Assembly (NCBI GenBank): GCA_003225295.1
Contig: QHYZ01000092.1
Coordinates: forward strand, 1 to 60,230
Reading direction: 5' to 3'
DNA: 60,230 nucleotides
Source: Acidobacteriota bacterium
GTDB taxonomy: Bacteria; Acidobacteriota; Terriglobia; Acidiferrales; UBA7541
Position 1 is the first letter of the stretch. Each line of letters begins with the position of its first letter. The notes under the pieces are model-generated. The model did no database searches and was not told where the DNA came from. It saw only the letters and a program-made list of their open reading frames with translations. Both the position numbers and the translations under genes were made by a program. Positions 34,263 through 42,426 of this stretch are shown one piece after another.

Positions 34263-34448
34263 GCTCCGCCAATAGCCAAGCGCGGCGGCATCAACAGACA
34301 AAAGCCGCGCCAGCACCGTGGCAGTTTTTGGCTTGCGCCTGATCCTAATTCTCATCCCTAGGCACGACCAATTCCCACCGTCCCGAGCAATTCGACTGCC
34401 AAATTTGCACCTAATTTTCCCTAACCTCCTGATTCCACAGGATATATC

Positions 34449-34477
34449 TTGACTCTTGCAACACAATGTTATATATT
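34449..34477 (+). promoter_or_regulatory. Sigma-70 promoter of the CarD/CdnL gene
   Basis: TTGACT (34449-34454), a 17-bp spacer, then TATATT (34472-34477); each hexamer matches five of six consensus bases. The predicted start is near 34484, about 26 bases before ATG 34510. It also rules out the in-frame start at 34456, which would lie inside the promoter. Confidence 0.72.
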
Positions 34478-34509
34478 TCTTATGCATCGCCTGGGGGGCA
34501 AGCAAATCT

Positions 34510-35031
34510 ATGGACTATAAGATCGGCGACAAGGTCGTTTACCCGAATCACGGTGTGGGCGTTGTTGAGCAGATCAGCTACGGAGTCTTGAACGGCAGAA
34601 CCGAACGTTACTTCATGATCCGCATTGTTTCCAGCGGCTTGCGCGTCATGGTCCCGCAGTCCAACGCCATGACCGTTGGCCTTCGTTCCGTTATTCGTTC
34701 CACGGAATCCACCAAAGTCCTTGGTTTCCTCGAAAAGGGCAAACTAAACTCTCATCACGACTGGAAGCACCGCTTCAAGGAGAACTCCGAGCGCATGCGC
34801 ACCGGGGCCCTTCTCGAAGTCGCCGTGGTCCTCAAGAGTCTGGTTTCCCTTAGCCGCAGCAAGCCTCTCTCCTTTCGCGAAAAGAAAATGCTGGAACGCG
34901 CGAAGTACCTCCTCGTCAGCGAAATGGCCACTTCCCGCAACACCACGGCGGAAAACGCCGAAGCCACTGTCGTAAAGTCTCTCGCCAAGGCCAAACTGCA
35001 GTTTCCCATCATGACCGAGAAATTCGAATAG
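34510..35031 (+). CDS. cdnL: CarD/CdnL-family transcription regulator
   Basis: CdnL/CarD binds the RNA polymerase beta subunit and stabilises open complexes at promoters with weak -10 regions, including rRNA promoters. The N-terminal RNAP-interaction domain is recognisable (YKIGDKVVYPNHGVGVVEQI, then YFMIRIVSSGLRVMVP). The C-terminal helical domain covers residues ~75-165 (FKENSERMRTGALLEVAVVLKSL, then REKKMLERAKYLLVSEMA). The length of 173 residues matches CdnL. It has its own strong promoter, a short leader and a strong terminator, so it is an isolated unit. A string of weak -10 boxes elsewhere in this window fits such a regulator. Confidence 0.92.
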   Translation: MDYKIGDKVVYPNHGVGVVEQISYGVLNGRTERYFMIRIVSSGLRVMVPQSNAMTVGLRSVIRSTESTKVLGFLEKGKLNSHHDWKHRFKENSERMRTGALLEVAVVLKSLVSLSRSKPLSFREKKMLERAKYLLVSEMATSRNTTAENAEATVVKSLAKAKLQFPIMTEKFE

Positions 35032-35062
35032 CTTCTGGCGCTGTCTTGGCCGTTCTCCTTCT

Positions 35063-35099
35063 GGCGGGCAACCTCACGTTGCCCGCCACTTTTCTTCTA
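35063..35099 (+). terminator. Intrinsic terminator after cdnL
   Basis: GGCGGGCAAC-CTCAC-GTTGCCCGCC (35063-35087) is a perfect 10-bp stem with a 5-base loop, followed by ACTTTTCTTCT. It ends 32-68 bases after the cdnL stop. Confidence 0.85.
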
Positions 35100-35378
35100 T
35101 ATCACACGGCCTGGGCATGAAACTCCGTCTTTCCTCTGGAACTCTGTCTCCTTAATGGGAGACCCCTTCATTGCGCCACGCTCGTGGCTGCAGATTCAGT
35201 ATGCGTGGGGCGGACAACTCTTCAATCATCGCTCGGGTGGCGGGTGAGTCTTGGTTGCAGCCCAGGGTCATGCGGCGGAATCGCGCCAAATCGCGGAACT
35301 CTGAGACCGAAAACAGCGTATCTCCCCTTGTATCCGGGCGCCCGCCCGCAAAAAGATACGGAAGATGACAGCCCGTAG

Positions 35379-35564
35379 GCAAAGTTCGGGCTGTGGGGCA
35401 ATGCCTTGGCGTTCAAACGGGCGGTCCCGAAGTTGGAGTCAAGCGATCCGATGGACAAGACTGCCGCCTTCTATAAGAAGGCGCTCGCGAAATATGGGAC
35501 CGTTTTACGTAGAATCGCCGGATTCAGAAAAAGAAAAATAGATACAGTGGATGACGTACTTTGA
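35379..35564 (+). pseudogene. C-terminal fragment of an acidobacterial hypothetical protein
   Basis: Open from 35379 (after a TAG) to TGA 35562-35564, this frame encodes SSDPMDKTAAFYKKALAKYG followed by TVLRRIAGFRKRK. The DPxDKxxAFYKKALAKYG pattern matches a small exported protein type I recall from Acidobacteria, in which a paired domain has exactly this helix. No start codon, ribosome site or N-terminal half is present, so it is a remnant. The recollection of the family is from memory and should be checked by a search. Confidence 0.4.
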
Positions 35565-35579
35565 CATAACTGAAGTATC

Positions 35580-36356
35580 TCAGGGCCGCGGAAGAGCGCT
35601 GACCACCACCCCTGCTTGGTGCAAGATCCGTGTCACCGTTGCCGCGATCTCCGGCGCTCCTGGGGTGTCGCCATGAATGCAAAGGGTCTGCGCATCAACA
35701 GAGACTTCTGTCCCATCGCATGCAATTACCATGCCTCGTTCCACTATACGCAACGCCTGCACGCCTGCTTGCGCGGGATCACGGATCAGCGCGTCCTCCA
35801 ACTTACGTGAGCGCAACGTTCCATCCGGCTCGTACCGCCGGTCGGCGAAGGCTTCAGCAGCCACTCGGAACCCCGCTTTTCGGAAGATATCCAACATCGG
35901 CGACCCCGCCAGACCCACAAGCACGACGTCGCGGTTCCATCGTGCGACGCCCTCCGCAATCGCCTCCGCAATGCCGTGATCTCGCACCGCCTGATTGTAA
36001 AGCGCGCCATGCGGCTTGACGTGCGTCAAGCACACGCCGTAACCGCCGGCAATCCCGGCAAGTGCCCGGACCTGATCGAATACAGAAGCTGCAATCTCGT
36101 TCGGCGGCAGTTTCAACGCCAGCCGCCCAAAATTCTCACGATCCGGGTACCCGGGATGCGCCCCGACTGCCAGCTTCCAGCGAATCGCCTGTTCGACCGT
36201 TGTCTTCATGGTTTGTACGTCCCCCGCGTGCCCCCCGCAGGCCACGTTGACCGACGTGAGCGAAGGCATCAGCGATTCTTGCGTGCCATCCGCAATCGCC
36301 TCCGCCAGCTCACCCATATCGCAATTCACATCAATATTTCGGTGCACGTGCCTCAT
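35580..36356 (-). CDS. pxpA: 5-oxoprolinase subunit PxpA (LamB/YcsF family)
   Basis: PxpA works with PxpB and PxpC to hydrolyse 5-oxoproline (pyroglutamate) to glutamate with ATP, removing a metabolite damage product. The 258-residue protein has the family start IDVNCDMGELAEAIADGT, then SVNVACGGHAGD, VGAHPGYPDRENFGR, VKPHGALYNQA and CIHGDTPGA. The start overlaps the pxpC stop by four bases (ATGA). The gene order is pxpB-pxpC-pxpA. Confidence 0.94.
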   Translation of the reverse strand: MRHVHRNIDVNCDMGELAEAIADGTQESLMPSLTSVNVACGGHAGDVQTMKTTVEQAIRWKLAVGAHPGYPDRENFGRLALKLPPNEIAASVFDQVRALAGIAGGYGVCLTHVKPHGALYNQAVRDHGIAEAIAEGVARWNRDVVLVGLAGSPMLDIFRKAGFRVAAEAFADRRYEPDGTLRSRKLEDALIRDPAQAGVQALRIVERGMVIACDGTEVSVDAQTLCIHGDTPGAPEIAATVTRILHQAGVVVSALPRP

Positions 36357-37345
36357 TCGAAAATCAGCTCCTCCGAGGCCATCAGTTCCTCCTGCTCACT
36401 CAACAGGGATCGCGCCGTTTCCCACGCCACCCGTTCGAATCGAATCTCATCGCGCGGCCGAAGCTGGCCGAGACTGTGGAAATCCGCGGAAATCAGATTG
36501 GCGATCTTGGGATATCCGCCCGTGGTTTGCTGCTCCACAAAAAGGATAATGGGCATGCCACCGTCGGGCACCTGAACGGCGCCGAGTGTAACACCCTCGG
36601 AAACCATCCCTCCCGTGCCCCGGCTGGGACCGGCATTCCCGCCTGTCTCCTCCGGCCACGTATCATCGCGGGGCATCGGAATGGCCGCACCTTCCAAGCG
36701 CAGCCCCATGCGATTGGCATCCTCCGCAACTCGATAAGTGCTCCCGTAGAACAAGGGCTCCGAGGCCTCGTCAAACCAATCACTCTGCGGGCCCGGCGTA
36801 ACCCGCAAGACCCGGCGAGGCTCCGCCATCTTCACCGCTCGCGCCGACAGCCTTCGCTCGCGAGCTAACCCGCTCGCGGCCCCCATGTGTAGCACATCTC
36901 CTTTTCGTAACGCACGCCCTTCAAACCCGCCAAGCCCACTCAAAATATGCGTTGATGCGCTTCCAAGAAAAGGCTCCACCGCGATGCCACCTCGCACGCA
37001 CAAATAACACCGCGCCCCTGAACACGTCGGCCCCAGCCGCAGCGTCTGCCCCGGTTTTACCGCAAACGTCGTCCACAAATCGACCCGCTCTCCGTCCAGT
37101 GTCGCGCCGAAATCGGAACCAGTCAGGGCGCCGGTGGCGCCCTGCGGAAAAATAAACGTGCCGCCGAGCAGCGTCATCTCCAAACCAGCCGCGCCCTCAG
37201 CATTGCCAAGCAATCGATTTCCCAGCCGAAGTGAAATCGCGTCAGCCGCCCCGGAAGCTGAAACGCCAAGAAAAGCGAAACCTTCTCGCCCCAGATCTTG
37301 CACGGTGGTGAAAAGGCCAGACTCGCGCACCCGAATCACTCCCAT
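36353..37345 (-). CDS. pxpC: 5-oxoprolinase subunit PxpC (biotin-dependent carboxyltransferase fold)
   Basis: PxpC forms the catalytic complex with PxpB. The 330-residue protein has the start IRVRESGLFTTVQDLGREGF, the block SGAADAISLRLGNRLLGN, and the C-terminal GYPKIANLISADFHSLGQL. ATG 37345 overlaps the pxpB end by ten bases and matches the normal N-terminus. A frame open to 37477 runs into pxpB and is not used. Confidence 0.94.
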   Translation of the reverse strand: MGVIRVRESGLFTTVQDLGREGFAFLGVSASGAADAISLRLGNRLLGNAEGAAGLEMTLLGGTFIFPQGATGALTGSDFGATLDGERVDLWTTFAVKPGQTLRLGPTCSGARCYLCVRGGIAVEPFLGSASTHILSGLGGFEGRALRKGDVLHMGAASGLARERRLSARAVKMAEPRRVLRVTPGPQSDWFDEASEPLFYGSTYRVAEDANRMGLRLEGAAIPMPRDDTWPEETGGNAGPSRGTGGMVSEGVTLGAVQVPDGGMPIILFVEQQTTGGYPKIANLISADFHSLGQLRPRDEIRFERVAWETARSLLSEQEELMASEELIFE

Positions 37346-38082
37346 TCCTTCTCCAGCGCCGCAAATCGTTCGGCGGAGATCGGCGTAAATCGCACGCGGT
37401 CTCCAATGCTCAAAAGGCTCAACCCGTCGCGGTCCGTTCGAAACATCGCCATAGGAGTCCGTCCAAGCAATCTCCATCCACCGGGCGTGGCGAACGGATA
37501 CACACCGGTCTGATGGCCGGCGATCCCCACGCTGCCCGCTAGCACCCTTCGACGCGGCGTCGCCAGCCGCGGCGTCACCAGCGCTTCAGGCAACCCACCC
37601 AGATAAGCGAATCCAGGCACGAACCCTAAAAAATAGACAAGGTACTCGGGTGCGGCATGCATCTCGATGGCCTTCGCGGCCGTCATTCCGTGCATCGCGC
37701 ACACCTCAGCCAGGTCCGGACCGTACTCTCCGCCATAGCACACTGGAATTTCCACTTGATGCGGCTCCGGGAGGATCACCTCATCAAGCCGCTCGAGGCA
37801 TCGCCGCAGAACCGCTTCGACTTCCTCGTGCCGCAACCGAAGTGCATCAAACTTGACCAGCAAAGAGCAATACCCCGGATGAAGATTCCGAAAGCCTTCA
37901 ATGGGTTCCAACTGCAGCAGCCGCAGCAGCTTCCTGACCCTTTCATTCGCTTGGAGCGTGATCTGAGTCTGTAGAGGCCGAGCTTCAGCTCGGCCTTTTC
38001 TATTCTGTCGAGCGAAATAAACCAGCAGCGATTGATCGCTCGCCAGTTCGAATCGCGCGCCTCCGCCCGCTTCTATGTCCAT
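37336..38082 (-). CDS. pxpB: 5-oxoprolinase subunit PxpB (KipI-like), carrying an in-frame palindromic insert
   Basis: PxpB binds PxpC in the 5-oxoprolinase complex. Family motifs are intact: SDQSLLVYF at the start, FRNLHPGYCSLLVKFD, VCYGGEYGPDLAEVC, LVYFLGFVPGFAYLGGLP and GSVGIAGHQTGVYPFATPGGW. Between the first strand and the ANERV helix, where only a handful of residues normally lie, there is an extra basic stretch of about 14 residues (RQNRKGRAEARPLQ). It is encoded by a palindrome with a 10-bp perfect stem (37973-37998). ATG 38082 is preceded by TATACT (38097-38092) at a distance that predicts an almost leaderless mRNA; GTG 38103 would overlap that box. The insert is in frame, so the protein may remain active. 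Confidence 0.92.
   Translation of the reverse strand: MDIEAGGGARFELASDQSLLVYFARQNRKGRAEARPLQTQITLQANERVRKLLRLLQLEPIEGFRNLHPGYCSLLVKFDALRLRHEEVEAVLRRCLERLDEVILPEPHQVEIPVCYGGEYGPDLAEVCAMHGMTAAKAIEMHAAPEYLVYFLGFVPGFAYLGGLPEALVTPRLATPRRRVLAGSVGIAGHQTGVYPFATPGGWRLLGRTPMAMFRTDRDGLSLLSIGDRVRFTPISAERFAALEKEWE
37973..37998. repeat. Palindromic element inserted within pxpB
   Basis: AGGCCGAGCT-TC-AGCTCGGCCT (37975-37996) is a perfect 10-bp stem, extended by a G-T and an A-T pair. TTTTC follows on the plus strand. It lies inside coding sequence but outside the conserved blocks of PxpB, and its translation is the non-family segment. The whole extra segment is about 42-48 bases. I found no second copy in this window. 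Confidence 0.75.
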
Positions 38083-38188
38083 GTTCGCGAAAGTATACCG
38101 CACGCGGCAGTAGCTCCAGTGGGACAGGAATTCCTGCCGGTCTAGTTCAGCCGCCCGTCTTCAACGCACCCCTCAGAAACGATCCTGG

Positions 38189-39403
38189 TTATTCCGCAGC
38201 CCCGCGCTCGCGCAACTTTGCCACCGTCTTGTTTTCACCGCCTGGAAACTGCAGCGCGTATCCCAGGGGCGTGCACTCCACAATTTCACCCGGCCGCTCA
38301 TAGTGTCCTGGTAGTTTCACCCGAACCGATAGGTCCGCACCGTGGTCCATTAACAACTGCGCCGCCAGTAAACCGCAGTCGCCGAACTGTGTCACCGCGT
38401 GGAAGATTGCCGTCTGCCCACCGATACCGGACTCATCCACCGTCGCGCGCGCATTGACGTCCGCACCGCGGTCCAGAAATAACTCGGCTGCTTCCACGTT
38501 GCCGTACTCCGCCGCGACGTGCAGCAGGGTCGCCCCGCGAAGTGACAGGCGTCGCGCCCCGGTAACACCGAAGTCTAGTTCCGGGAATTGCCGATCGACC
38601 AGCGCAGCGTCGGCATCAAGCAGTTCCGCCAGATGATCGAGCCGGCCGCGGAGCAAGTCCAGCACCGGAGGCACGTCGTGTTTGGTAACGCCACCGGCAT
38701 CAAGAAGGAGTTGGATGCAAGTACCGAGCTGCCGCGAACGTCCGTAAGTGGCGATGACGTAATCCAGCGCCGTGCCCGGATACTTTCGCTGCGGTTTGGC
38801 GCAGTTCGGATTGGCACCGTGCTCCAGCAGCCATTTGATTGGCGTTGGCTCCACCGTCTCGCAAGGTGCAAAGAGGATCGGGAAATACCCGTTCCACTCG
38901 GCGTTCACGTCCGCTCCGTGGGAAACAAGCAGTTCCATCATGGGGATGCGATGGCCGAAAAGCGCAGCGCGCATCAACGGCCCGTCGCCGCCCTGATGCA
39001 CGTCCGATCCGTTATCGATCATCCACTTCGCCATGGCCAGTCGCTCCACACTCGGCGGCTCCCAGGGAACGCGGCATTCCGCGACCCAGGTGAGCGGGCC
39101 GTTTTTGTTATAGCCAAGCGGAGCGCCATGCAGAGCCGGATTGCGGCTCATAAGGGTTTTCACGCCCTCGAAGTCGTTGGTATCGATGGCGTGCTTGAGT
39201 TGTCCGATCTCTTCGAGCGAATCGACGTGAGCCTTCAGCTTCGGCCAGCTAGCAAATCCATAGAGACGGGCAATCTTGAATTGCGCATCCGTGAGCGACC
39301 TAGCGTCACCCGCCCTGAACAGATCCTTGGCTTGATTTTTCAAATGCCGGAGATCGGGACGGTCAGGAAGCGGACGCGGTGTGTCCTGAGAATGGGTCGG
39401 CAT
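38189..39403 (-). CDS. Ankyrin-repeat protein
   Basis: The 404-residue protein contains at least five ankyrin repeats, with clear examples in GPLMRAALFGHRIPMMELLVSHGADVN, TLLHVAAEYGNVEAAELFLDRGADVNARA-type segments and QTAIFHAVTQFGDCGLLAAQLLMDHGAD. The N-terminus (PDLRHLKNQAKDLFRAGD, then AQFKIARLYGFASWPKLKAHV) is a segment found in many bacterial ankyrin proteins. There is no signal peptide, so it is probably cytoplasmic. A perfect AAAGGAGG ribosome site precedes ATG 39403. A protein-binding role is likely; the partner is unknown. Confidence 0.85.
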   Translation of the reverse strand: MPTHSQDTPRPLPDRPDLRHLKNQAKDLFRAGDARSLTDAQFKIARLYGFASWPKLKAHVDSLEEIGQLKHAIDTNDFEGVKTLMSRNPALHGAPLGYNKNGPLTWVAECRVPWEPPSVERLAMAKWMIDNGSDVHQGGDGPLMRAALFGHRIPMMELLVSHGADVNAEWNGYFPILFAPCETVEPTPIKWLLEHGANPNCAKPQRKYPGTALDYVIATYGRSRQLGTCIQLLLDAGGVTKHDVPPVLDLLRGRLDHLAELLDADAALVDRQFPELDFGVTGARRLSLRGATLLHVAAEYGNVEAAELFLDRGADVNARATVDESGIGGQTAIFHAVTQFGDCGLLAAQLLMDHGADLSVRVKLPGHYERPGEIVECTPLGYALQFPGGENKTVAKLRERGAAE

Positions 39404-39696
39404 AGCGACCTCCTTTCAACAAAGCCCCCGTCATCCGCACATCGGGCTGAAAGAAGGTTCGCGAAGATCGATTGCAAACAGGTGGGCTTCTACCCTTTCC
39501 GCGGACCGGATGCGTCCCCAACGCTGGAGGAATCGTACCACAGAGCCCGCCAAGGAAGCCCCCCCGGCGCGGGCAGGCGCGCCGTGAAGAATGCACTGAA
39601 CGAAATGGCTCAGAAGGCGAAACCGCGCTCGCGCCGTTCCTCACTCCAACGGAGTAGGCAGACATCCTCTTCCGTTTTCAGCAGCTTGTTGAATTC
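39404..39696. other. Intergenic region between the ankyrin gene and tsaD
   Basis: Nothing is recognised in these 293 bases beyond the ankyrin gene's ribosome site; no hairpin with a T-tract and no tRNA-like structure is seen. Confidence 0.4.
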
Positions 39697-40818
39697 CTAG
39701 GCCAGTCGAAGGCTGGGGTCGGCGTTCAAAGTAACATCCGCGAGGATGCCGTTTCGCAACCGTGAATACGCAGCGGCGGCGATCATCGCGGCGTTGTCGG
39801 TGGAGAGTGCGCGGCTGGGGAAAAAAACGTCAACGCCGGCAGCTTTGGCACGTTCTTCAAATGTCAGGCGCAACTGGCTGTTGGCCGCCACGCCGCCGGA
39901 CACCAGGATGCTTTCCACGGCCAGCCCTTCCGCCGCGGTCATTGTCCGTTCGACCAGATCACGCACCACTGCATTCTGAAACTCGCGCACCAGCGCCAGC
40001 GTTCTTGGCGAGCAGAGTGGCAGCAACTGTTCGAACTCTCTCTCGCCGCGCTGCAGCGTCTCTTCCCGCATGCGGATCTCCTCTGAATATTCCTGATGCT
40101 CCCGCACGTGGTAGAGCACCGCAGTCTTCAGTCCGCTAAAGCTGAAGTCCAGCGCATTTCCTTTCATTTTCGTCGGACCGAATTTCACCGGAGCAGCCGC
40201 ACCATTCGAAGCCGCGGCCAGCCGATCCAAAATCGGTCCTCCGGGATAGCCCAGCCCAAGCAGCTTCGCGACTTTGTCGTACGCTTCCCCGGCGGCATCG
40301 TCCCGCGTCTGCCCGATCTTGCGATAACGCAAGAGCGCACTCGCATCCTGCACGTTCGAATCTTCCATCTTCACTTCATACAAAACAGTGTGCCCACCTG
40401 AAACAATCAAGCACACTGCTGGCAATTTCGCTGCTCGCCTCGTCTTGTGCGCTTCCAGAAAAACCGCGTGAACGTGCCCCTCAAGATGATTCACGGGCAC
40501 AAGCGGCTTTCCCAGTGCTTGTGCGAGCGTTTTCCCATACGTAATTCCAACCAGCAGCGCCCCCACCAGTCCCGGACCCTGCGTCACAGCGATCGCGTCC
40601 ACATCCGCAAGCTTCATTCCCGCTTGCGCAATCGCCTCGCGCACCACTGGTACGATCTGCCGCAAATGCTCGCGAGAAGCCAGCTCTGGCACCACGCCAC
40701 CATACTTCTGGTGCACATCGACTTGAGAAGCGACGACGCTGGACAAAATCTCTCGCCCGTCGGCCACCACGGCCGCCGCGGTTTCATCGCACGAAGATTC
40801 AATTCCCAGGATTCTCAC
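39697..40818 (-). CDS. tsaD: tRNA N6-adenosine threonylcarbamoyltransferase TsaD
   Basis: TsaD transfers the threonylcarbamoyl group to A37 of ANN-decoding tRNAs. The 373-residue protein has the opening RILGIESSCDETAAAVV, the metal-binding HxxxH in NHLEGHVHA (about 110-118), GHTVLYEVK, the block LLGLGYPGGPILDRLA and ILVSGGVAANSQLR. The start is GTG 40818 with an excellent AGGAGGAG ribosome site. It is separated from tsaB by 5.5 kb, so the t6A genes are dispersed here. Confidence 0.97.
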   Translation of the reverse strand: MRILGIESSCDETAAAVVADGREILSSVVASQVDVHQKYGGVVPELASREHLRQIVPVVREAIAQAGMKLADVDAIAVTQGPGLVGALLVGITYGKTLAQALGKPLVPVNHLEGHVHAVFLEAHKTRRAAKLPAVCLIVSGGHTVLYEVKMEDSNVQDASALLRYRKIGQTRDDAAGEAYDKVAKLLGLGYPGGPILDRLAAASNGAAAPVKFGPTKMKGNALDFSFSGLKTAVLYHVREHQEYSEEIRMREETLQRGEREFEQLLPLCSPRTLALVREFQNAVVRDLVERTMTAAEGLAVESILVSGGVAANSQLRLTFEERAKAAGVDVFFPSRALSTDNAAMIAAAAYSRLRNGILADVTLNADPSLRLA

Positions 40819-40942
40819 GCTCCTCCTCTAGTCCGCCGGGAAAATCCGTTCAACTTTCATTATGCTAGCACACGCCTGCCCTGGGCTTCAGGCTACGCGT
40901 TAGGCAACTTCATTAGGCGGCCGGAGTGCAGGCTGGCGCTGC

Positions 40943-40971
40943 TTGACTAATCCAAGAACCACCGCTATTGT
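40943..40971 (+). promoter_or_regulatory. Sigma-70 promoter of galU
   Basis: TTGACT (40943-40948), a 17-bp spacer, then TATTGT (40966-40971). The predicted start near 40978 gives a leader of about 69 bases. Confidence 0.6.
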
Positions 40972-41046
40972 GCAATTCGGTTGACTGCATCCAACCACAT
41001 CGAAGAATGGTATTCATCCCCTTGGAGTGTGTGAAAAACTGAGACC

Positions 41047-41988
41047 ATGACCAACACCCCCTCCGCCACACCCCACGCTGCGCAACCTGATTGTCCCACG
41101 AGAAGCCGCAACAAAGTTCGCAAGGCGGTGCTCCCTGCCGCAGGACTCGGCACGCGCTTCCTGCCCGCCACCAAGGCGCAGCCGAAAGAAATGCTCATCG
41201 TCGTCGACAAGCCGCAGATTCAATACGTCGCCGAAGAGTGCGTCGCTTCCGGGATCGACCACATCATCATCGTCACCGGCAAAGGCAAGAATTCCATCGA
41301 AGACCACTTCGATTCGGCTCCTGCGCTCGAACGTTTTCTGGAAGAAAGAGGCAGGAAAGACCAAGCGGAAATGGTACGCAAGATCAGCAACATGGTGCAG
41401 GTGAGCTACACACGTCAGAAGGTACCGCTGGGCCTGGGCCACGCCGTGCTCGTCGCGCGCGACCTTGTAGGCGACGAACCCTTCGCCGTCTTGCTTGGCG
41501 ACGTGTTAATCCCCGGTCCGAATCCCGCCACCAAACAACTCATCAAGGTCTATGAGACTACCGGCGTCGGCGCCATTGCCGTCGAAGAAGTCCCAAAGGA
41601 CAAGACCCATCTTTACGGCATCGTGGATGGCGAACCAGCTCCGCAGCCGCCTTTCGGCGAACGATTGCTGCGCATCCGAGAACTGGTCGAGAAACCGAAA
41701 CCGGAAAGCGCCCCATCCAATCTTGCCATCACCGGACGCTACGTCTTGCCGTCGGCGATTTTCGATTGCCTTGAGCGCACCAAGCCCGGCGCTGGAAATG
41801 AAATTCAGCTTACCGATGCGCTGCGCATTCTCGCCAGGGAGCAAGGGCTCTGGGCTTACATCTACGACGGCGTTTCTTACGACGCAGGCGATAAACTTGG
41901 CTTCCTAAAAGCCACTGTCGAGATCGCGCTGCAGAATCCTGAATTCGGCGCCGCGTTTCGCAGCTACTTGAAAACTCTCAAACTCTGA
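41047..41988 (+). CDS. galU: UTP-glucose-1-phosphate uridylyltransferase
   Basis: GalU makes UDP-glucose for LPS, exopolysaccharide and trehalose synthesis. The nucleotide-binding signature LPAAGLGTRFLPATKAQPKEM is complete from about residue 33, followed by QYVAEECVASGIDHIIIVTG, the catalytic region FAVLLGDVLIPG and a GNEIQLTDALRIL block. The length of 313 residues is standard; the first ~20 residues (TPSATPHAAQPDCPTRS) are probably a disordered extension. The ribosome site is weak. It converges with the fmdB-like gene. Confidence 0.95.
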   Translation: MTNTPSATPHAAQPDCPTRSRNKVRKAVLPAAGLGTRFLPATKAQPKEMLIVVDKPQIQYVAEECVASGIDHIIIVTGKGKNSIEDHFDSAPALERFLEERGRKDQAEMVRKISNMVQVSYTRQKVPLGLGHAVLVARDLVGDEPFAVLLGDVLIPGPNPATKQLIKVYETTGVGAIAVEEVPKDKTHLYGIVDGEPAPQPPFGERLLRIRELVEKPKPESAPSNLAITGRYVLPSAIFDCLERTKPGAGNEIQLTDALRILAREQGLWAYIYDGVSYDAGDKLGFLKATVEIALQNPEFGAAFRSYLKTLKL

Positions 41989-42012
41989 GCGAAGCATCTC
42001 GTTCCAAGAGAA

Positions 42013-42342
42013 CTACTTTTTCTTGGCGGGCTTCTTTTCTTTGCTCTCTTTGGCATCCTTGGATGCCGCTTCCTTGCTCGCCGATTCTTTATCTTTATTC
42101 CCTGCTTCTGTTGCTTCAGTGACGGGCTTGTCCCCTTTCTCTCCATCGCCGCTAGTGGCTTTTTTCCCGCCATAGTCATTCACGTACCAACCCGCGCCTT
42201 TGAACTGGATCGCCGGCGCGGTGATCACCGACTCCACTTTTCCGCCGCAGTGCGGGCACTTTTTTAGGTGCGGGCCGGAAACGCTCTCGATTTTTTCCGT
42301 GTTGCGTCCGCACTTCAAGCACTTGTACTCGTACAGGGGCAC
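42013..42342 (-). CDS. FmdB-family zinc-ribbon protein with a charged C-terminal tail
   Basis: The 109-residue protein starts with the FmdB zinc ribbon (PLYEYKCLKCGRNTEKIESV) and its second CxxC (KKCPHCGGKVESV), followed by the family segment APAIQFKGAGWYVNDYG. The last ~45 residues are a Lys/Glu/Ala/Asp-rich low-complexity tail ending EKKPAKKK. The start is GTG 42342 with a GAGGAGC ribosome site; the frame open to 42780 has no FmdB character and overlaps rsmI. FmdB proteins are poorly characterised; a regulatory role was suggested in formamidase operons. It is divergent from rsmI, with shared symmetric promoters. Confidence 0.87.
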   Translation of the reverse strand: MPLYEYKCLKCGRNTEKIESVSGPHLKKCPHCGGKVESVITAPAIQFKGAGWYVNDYGGKKATSGDGEKGDKPVTEATEAGNKDKESASKEAASKDAKESKEKKPAKKK

Positions 42343-42375
42343 TAACGCTCCTCGGAGGTACTGCTCAAAACTCAA

Positions 42376-42384
42376 AGTATAGCA
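42376..42384 (-). promoter_or_regulatory. Extended -10 promoter of the fmdB-like gene
   Basis: On the minus strand the sequence reads TGC then TATACT (42384-42376), an extended -10. The best -35 is TTCCGA with a long 19-bp spacer, so the extended -10 probably carries it. The predicted start near 42370 gives a leader of about 28 bases with GAGGAGC. Confidence 0.5.
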
Positions 42385-42415
42385 CGCGTGGCTGACGCCG
42401 TCGGAACGCGTGCTA
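42380..42415. repeat. Perfect 10-bp inverted repeat spanning divergent promoters
   Basis: TAGCACGCGT (42380-42389) and ACGCGTGCTA (42406-42415) are perfect reverse complements with a 16-bp spacer. Each arm contains the TGCTA of an outward-facing extended -10 box. The size suits an operator or simply symmetric core promoters. Confidence 0.65.
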
Positions 42416-42419
42416 GACT
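42392..42419 (+). promoter_or_regulatory. Promoter of rsmI, predicted leaderless
   Basis: CTGACG (42392-42397), a 16-bp spacer ending in TGC, then TAGACT (42414-42419). ATG 42427 begins eight bases after the box, so transcription would start on or beside the start codon. This fits the lack of a ribosome site. Confidence 0.5.
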
Positions 42420-42426
42420 CTTTGTC

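Larger units (their letters stand above)
35032..35579. other. Intergenic region between cdnL and pxpA
   Basis: It holds the cdnL terminator and a 3' gene fragment (35379-35564). Between 35150 and 35460 several short frames are open on both strands but none is convincing; dense overlapping open frames can mark old gene debris or a repeat. No promoter was identified. Confidence 0.5.

Noticed and set aside
34456-34509. Upstream extension of cdnL to 34456
   Set aside because: The segment overlaps the -10 region of a near-consensus promoter and adds non-family residues.
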